In this document: positions 5,716 through 8,116 of the stretch, piece by piece
How positions within the stretch are numbered: the first letter of the stretch is position 1
How the letters are laid out: each line of letters opens with the position of its first letter
Assembly: GCA_946183335.1 (NCBI GenBank)
Contig: CAMGZN010000045.1
Coordinates: 1 to 8,116 of the forward strand
DNA from: an uncultured Caryophanales bacterium
GTDB lineage: Bacteria > Bacillota_I > Bacilli_A > RFN20 > CAG-826
Direction of reading: 5' to 3'
DNA: 8,116 nucleotides
The notes under the pieces: generated by a model
The model's database searches: none
Told to the model about the DNA's origin: nothing
What the model saw: the letters and a program-made list of their open reading frames with translations, nothing else
Position numbers and translations under genes: made by a program

Positions 5716-7074
5716 GATTTTGCTCTCTAAGAACTCGCGAACCTTTTCTACCGGAATTCTTTCTTGCTTCATCGAGTCACGATCGCGGATTGTAACACAT
5801 CCATCTGTAGCAGTATCAAAGTCTACTGTAATACAGTAAGGTGTACCAATAGCATCTTGACGACGATAACGTTTTCCGATACTTGCGGTTTCATCATAAG
5901 TAACAGAGAAATACTTATTTAGCTTTGCTAAAACTTCTTTTGCTTGTTCATTGAGTTGTTTGCTTAATGGAAGAACAGCGGCTAAATATGGAGCCACCTT
6001 TGGCGAGAAGTGCATCACAATACGTGAATCATTCTCTAATTGCTCGACATCGTATGCTTCGCATGCGAGCATTAAAAAGATACGTTCAACACCCATTGAT
6101 GGTTCAATGCAGTATGGAATGTACTTTTCATTTGTTTCAGGGTCAAGATATTCAAGTGATTGTCCACTAGCATCCATATGACGTTTCAAGTCATAATCTG
6201 TTCTATCGGCTACGCCGAGAATCTCTCCCCAGCCAAATGGAAACTTATATTCAACGTCACAAGTTGCTTTACTATAGAAAGCAAGCTCTTCTGGTTCGTG
6301 GTCACGATAACGAAGGTTTTCTTCTTTAATATTGAATGATTCTAAGAAGTGCAAACAATACTCTTTCCAGTAGGAAAACCATTCTAAATCAGTTCCTGGT
6401 TTGCAGAAGAACTCCATTTCCATTTGTTCGAATTCTCGAACACGGAAAATAAAGTTTCCCGGAGTAATTTCGTTACGGAATGATTTACCAATATTACATA
6501 TACCAAATGGAATTTTTCGACGAGATGTTCTTTGAACATTTTTGAAGTTCACAAACATTCCTTGCGCGGTTTCTGGACGTAAGTATACAAGTGATTCGCT
6601 TGCCTCGGTAACGCCAATGTGTGTGCGGAACATCATGTTAAACTGACGGATGTCAGTAAAGTTAGATTTACCGCAAACTGGGCATTTAACTTTTTTATCA
6701 CGAATAAATTCCATGAGCTGATCGTTGTTCATTCCATGAACATCGACTTCAGGATATTGTTCTTCGATCAAATTATCAGCACGATGGCGAGCATGGCATT
6801 CTTTACAGTCGATTAAAGGATCGGCAAATGTTGCCACGTGCCCTGTAGCTTTCCAAACACCTGGGTTCATAAGAATCGCAGCATCAACTCCAACATTAGT
6901 TGGAGATTCTTGAACAAACTTTTTCCACCAGAGTCTTTTAATGTTATTTTTAAGTTCAACACCTAAAGGACCAAAGTCCCAGGAGTTAGATAATCCACCA
7001 TAGATTTCGCTATCTTGGTAGACAAAACCGCTCGTAATTAAATGATTTACGATTTCATCAAATTTCTTTTCCAT
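5707..7074 (-). CDS. glyS: Glycyl-tRNA synthetase, single-chain dimeric type
   Basis: Class II synthetase that charges tRNA-Gly, of the homodimeric type (also called glyQS or GRS1) and not the alpha2/beta2 type of Bacillus. The N-terminal region has SWDFGPLGVELKNNIKR (31-47). The zinc-binding insertion is intact with C90/C93 and C131/C134. Motif 2 includes FRNEITPGN (199-207) followed by FRVREFEQMEME, and motif 3 is MGVERIF (327-333). The anticodon-binding domain occupies about 355-455. The 455-residue length is typical. The start is set by a GAGG Shine-Dalgarno 7 nt upstream. It has its own TTGACA promoter in the 93-bp gap after recO; that gap is too short for a T-box leader, the common control of glycyl-tRNA synthetase genes in Firmicutes. 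It ends with TAG, 41 bp before dnaG. Identification is secure. Confidence 0.97.
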   Translation of the reverse strand: MEKKFDEIVNHLITSGFVYQDSEIYGGLSNSWDFGPLGVELKNNIKRLWWKKFVQESPTNVGVDAAILMNPGVWKATGHVATFADPLIDCKECHARHRADNLIEEQYPEVDVHGMNNDQLMEFIRDKKVKCPVCGKSNFTDIRQFNMMFRTHIGVTEASESLVYLRPETAQGMFVNFKNVQRTSRRKIPFGICNIGKSFRNEITPGNFIFRVREFEQMEMEFFCKPGTDLEWFSYWKEYCLHFLESFNIKEENLRYRDHEPEELAFYSKATCDVEYKFPFGWGEILGVADRTDYDLKRHMDASGQSLEYLDPETNEKYIPYCIEPSMGVERIFLMLACEAYDVEQLENDSRIVMHFSPKVAPYLAAVLPLSKQLNEQAKEVLAKLNKYFSVTYDETASIGKRYRRQDAIGTPYCITVDFDTATDGCVTIRDRDSMKQERIPVEKVREFLESKIID

Positions 7075-7080
7075 TTTGGT

Positions 7081-7085
7081 ACCTC
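7081..7085 (-). promoter_or_regulatory. Shine-Dalgarno of glyS
   Basis: GAGGT lies 6-7 nt before the glyS ATG. Just upstream, the AU-only palindrome TCAATT-AA-AATTGA (7084-7097) overlaps its first two bases; the stem would be too weak to mean much without further evidence. Confidence 0.65.
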
Positions 7086-7106
7086 AATTAAAATTGAATG
7101 CTAAAT

Positions 7107-7135
7107 ATAATGTGTTTGAAGACACATCTTGTCAA
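7107..7135 (-). promoter_or_regulatory. Sigma-A promoter of glyS with perfect -35
   Basis: On the minus strand a perfect TTGACA (7130-7135) is followed after 17 bp by CATTAT (7107-7112; 4 of 6, including the key A and final T). A TATATT three bases further on is a better hexamer but has a 20-bp spacer. Transcription would begin about 30 nt before the glyS ATG. This is the only perfect -35 I found at a gene boundary in the window. Confidence 0.6.
7110..7127. repeat. Inverted repeat within the glyS promoter spacer
   Basis: ATGTGT (7110-7115) and ACACAT (7122-7127) are perfect reverse complements around a 6-bp centre (TTGAAG on the plus strand). The repeat sits between the -35 and -10 and overlaps the last bases of the -10, a position typical of repressor operators. 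As RNA it would be a 6-bp hairpin without a U-tract, so it is not a normal terminator for recO. Confidence 0.6.
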
Positions 7136-7150
7136 CCTACTATGAGTGTA

Positions 7151-7172
7151 TTTTAGTTAATTTTTAGTTAAT
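7151..7172. repeat. Perfect tandem duplication of an 11-bp unit at the recO 3' end
   Basis: TTTTAGTTAAT is repeated twice head to tail (7151-7161 and 7162-7172), followed by a further TTT. The recO TAA stop lies inside the second copy. On the minus strand the A-tracts fall about 16-37 bp upstream of the glyS -35, where AT-rich or bent DNA can help RNA polymerase. Confidence 0.7.
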
Positions 7173-7881
7173 TTTGAAGTAATTTGAGTGAATTTAATCG
7201 AAATTCAACTGTGGTGAGAATAAATTCTTCGAGAAGAGAAAGAACAACGAGGCATTCATCTTTCTCAAAAGCAATATGATCGTACATTTCTGGCTGAACC
7301 ATGAAGATATAACGAATTATTTTTAATAAACGACTACTTAATTTAGCCCCATTCTGACCATCAAAACAATCGCGGCAGATAAATCCTCCAGTTGAAGTGT
7401 TTATCGCGACTATGTCGTCTTTTTGACCACATTTTTGGCATGCTTTCACATTCCAGCCATATCCAGATTCATTTAGAATGAAGGCTAGATAGATAATTGC
7501 AAGAGTATAATGGTCAAATCCGTTTTCTAAAAGTTCAATAATGCGTTGGATTGAATTGTAAGTTTTGTGGAGCTCTTTTTCTTGAATGAACTTTGATGTA
7601 ACTTCGCCAATAAAGTCGAGCATCATTAAGCCCTCATAGGAATCACGGAGTTTAGCATGCGAATCGATAACATTTCCTGTCTTTAAAGACAGACCATCTT
7701 TTGTTTTCATTAAATCGAAGTGAGAATAGGCAAACGGAAGAACACTAAAAGAGTTCTTTGATTGGATTTTGCGAACTCCTCTAGCCAAAAAAGAAAATGA
7801 TGATCGTTTGTTAATAACAGTCACCATCGCATCATAATCGCGATATGGATTGACGCGTAAAACAAGACCATCGATTTCCAT
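7168..7881 (-). CDS. recO: DNA repair protein RecO
   Basis: RecO is a recombination mediator that works with RecR (and RecF) to load RecA onto single-stranded DNA covered by SSB. The N-terminal OB-fold begins with the typical EIDGLVLRVNPYRDYDAMVTV (residues 2-22), in which RDYDAM corresponds to the family's Y(G/R)E(x)D(K/R) turn, followed by ARGVRKIQSKN (33-43). A helical domain occupies about 76-145. A zinc finger is intact with C148, C151, C169 and C172 (CQKC, then CRDC). The 237-residue length is normal. Start and upstream neighbour are tied together by a TAATG overlap with era, so translation is probably coupled. The era-recO pairing is common in Firmicutes and supports the call. The gene contains a perfect 16-bp palindrome at 7677-7692. 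Confidence 0.95.
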   Translation of the reverse strand: MEIDGLVLRVNPYRDYDAMVTVINKRSSFSFLARGVRKIQSKNSFSVLPFAYSHFDLMKTKDGLSLKTGNVIDSHAKLRDSYEGLMMLDFIGEVTSKFIQEKELHKTYNSIQRIIELLENGFDHYTLAIIYLAFILNESGYGWNVKACQKCGQKDDIVAINTSTGGFICRDCFDGQNGAKLSSRLLKIIRYIFMVQPEMYDHIAFEKDECLVVLSLLEEFILTTVEFRLNSLKLLQN

Positions 7882-8116
7882 TATTTATAACCTAGTTCTT
7901 TCAGTAAGCGTTGGTTATTTAACCAATCTTCTTTCACAGAGACAAATAGTTCGAGAAAAATACGTTTTCCATAATATTCTTCCAAATCTTCCCTGGCTTT
8001 TATTCCAACAGCTTTGATGCGCTTACCGTTTTTTCCAATAACGATACCTTTGTGAGATTCCTTATCAACTATAATAGTTGAACAAATAACACATTTTTCT
8101 TTTTGATTTTTCCTAC
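7881..8116 (-). CDS. era: GTPase Era, C-terminal KH domain, cut by window edge
   Basis: The last 77 codons of Era are present; the GTPase domain lies off the right edge. Era is an essential GTPase that binds the 3' end of 16S rRNA during 30S subunit assembly. The visible part is the type II KH domain: VDKESHKGIVIGKNG, with the GxxG loop GKNG, then a helix (RIKAVGIKAREDLEEYYGK), the strand RIFLELFVSVKEDW and the characteristic ending LLKELGYK. The stop TAA shares its last base with the recO ATG (TAATG). Confidence is high because the KH core and the C-terminal ending match the family and because era-recO is a standard gene pair; no start can be assigned here. Confidence 0.95.
   Translation of the reverse strand, partial: RKNQKEKCVICSTIIVDKESHKGIVIGKNGKRIKAVGIKAREDLEEYYGKRIFLELFVSVKEDWLNNQRLLKELGYK

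Noticed and set aside
6058..6070. TCGCATGCGA palindrome inside glyS
   Set aside because: A 10-bp palindrome is expected several times by chance in a window of this size, and it lies in conserved coding sequence.
7084..7097. TCAATT-AA-AATTGA palindrome before glyS as an RNA switch hiding the Shine-Dalgarno
   Set aside because: The stem is mostly A-U with a 2-nt loop that cannot close well, and it covers only two bases of the GAGG.
7075..7167. T-box riboswitch for glyS
   Set aside because: The whole gap is 93 bp, no antiterminator/terminator pair is present, and the likely transcript leader is only about 30 nt.
1..8116. Mobile element, CRISPR array, defence island, tRNA or rRNA gene
   Set aside because: Apart from short gaps the window is filled by conserved housekeeping genes; I saw no transposase, integrase, spaced long repeats, cloverleaf or attachment-site duplication.

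Overview
This window is a conserved chromosomal housekeeping block from a low-GC, AT-rich Gram-positive bacterium, most likely in Bacilli sensu lato (Erysipelotrichia, Acholeplasma-like or uncultured gut Mollicutes-related lineages). Three things point there. The gene order era-recO-glyS-dnaG-rpoD-trmK-yqfO beside ispH and a cshB-like DEAD-box helicase matches the Bacillus yqf/sigA neighbourhood, but without the ccpN and ppsR genes that Bacillus carries near recO, glyQS and dnaG. Glycyl-tRNA synthetase is the single-chain dimeric type. All Trp codons checked are TGG, and TGA is the stop of trmK (inside an ATGA overlap), so the standard bacterial code is in use and not the Mycoplasma code 4.

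Layout. The left edge (1-233, minus) holds the N-terminus of the DEAD-box RNA helicase. A 57-bp divergent promoter region separates it from ispH (291-1160, plus), the only plus-strand gene. The 3' end of ispH runs 12 bp into the 3' end of the large minus-strand cluster. Read in the direction of transcription from the right edge, that cluster is era (C-terminal part), recO, glyS, dnaG, rpoD, trmK and yqfO. Era/recO, rpoD/trmK and trmK/yqfO are joined by 1-4 nt start-stop overlaps, dnaG/rpoD by a 25-bp gap with a strong Shine-Dalgarno. A good intrinsic terminator for the cluster lies inside the ispH coding sequence, about 75 nt past the yqfO stop.

Functionally this is an extended macromolecular-synthesis operon: ribosome assembly GTPase (Era), recombination mediator (RecO), tRNA charging (GlyRS), replication priming (DnaG), transcription initiation (RpoD), tRNA modification (TrmK) and a metal-binding NIF3-family protein. 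IspH shows that the host makes isoprenoids through the MEP pathway.

I do not see a new defence, mobile or biosynthetic system here. The points worth a second look are smaller: an Asp in place of the fourth zinc-ligand Cys of DnaG; a probably leaderless ispH sharing overlapping divergent promoters with the helicase gene across a 7-bp inverted repeat; a glyS promoter with a palindrome in its spacer and no room for a T-box; 11-bp-phased repeats beginning at the stop codons of recO and glyS; a terminator embedded in an opposing gene; and a histone-like Lys/Ala tail on RpoD. There is no gene-free stretch longer than 93 bp.
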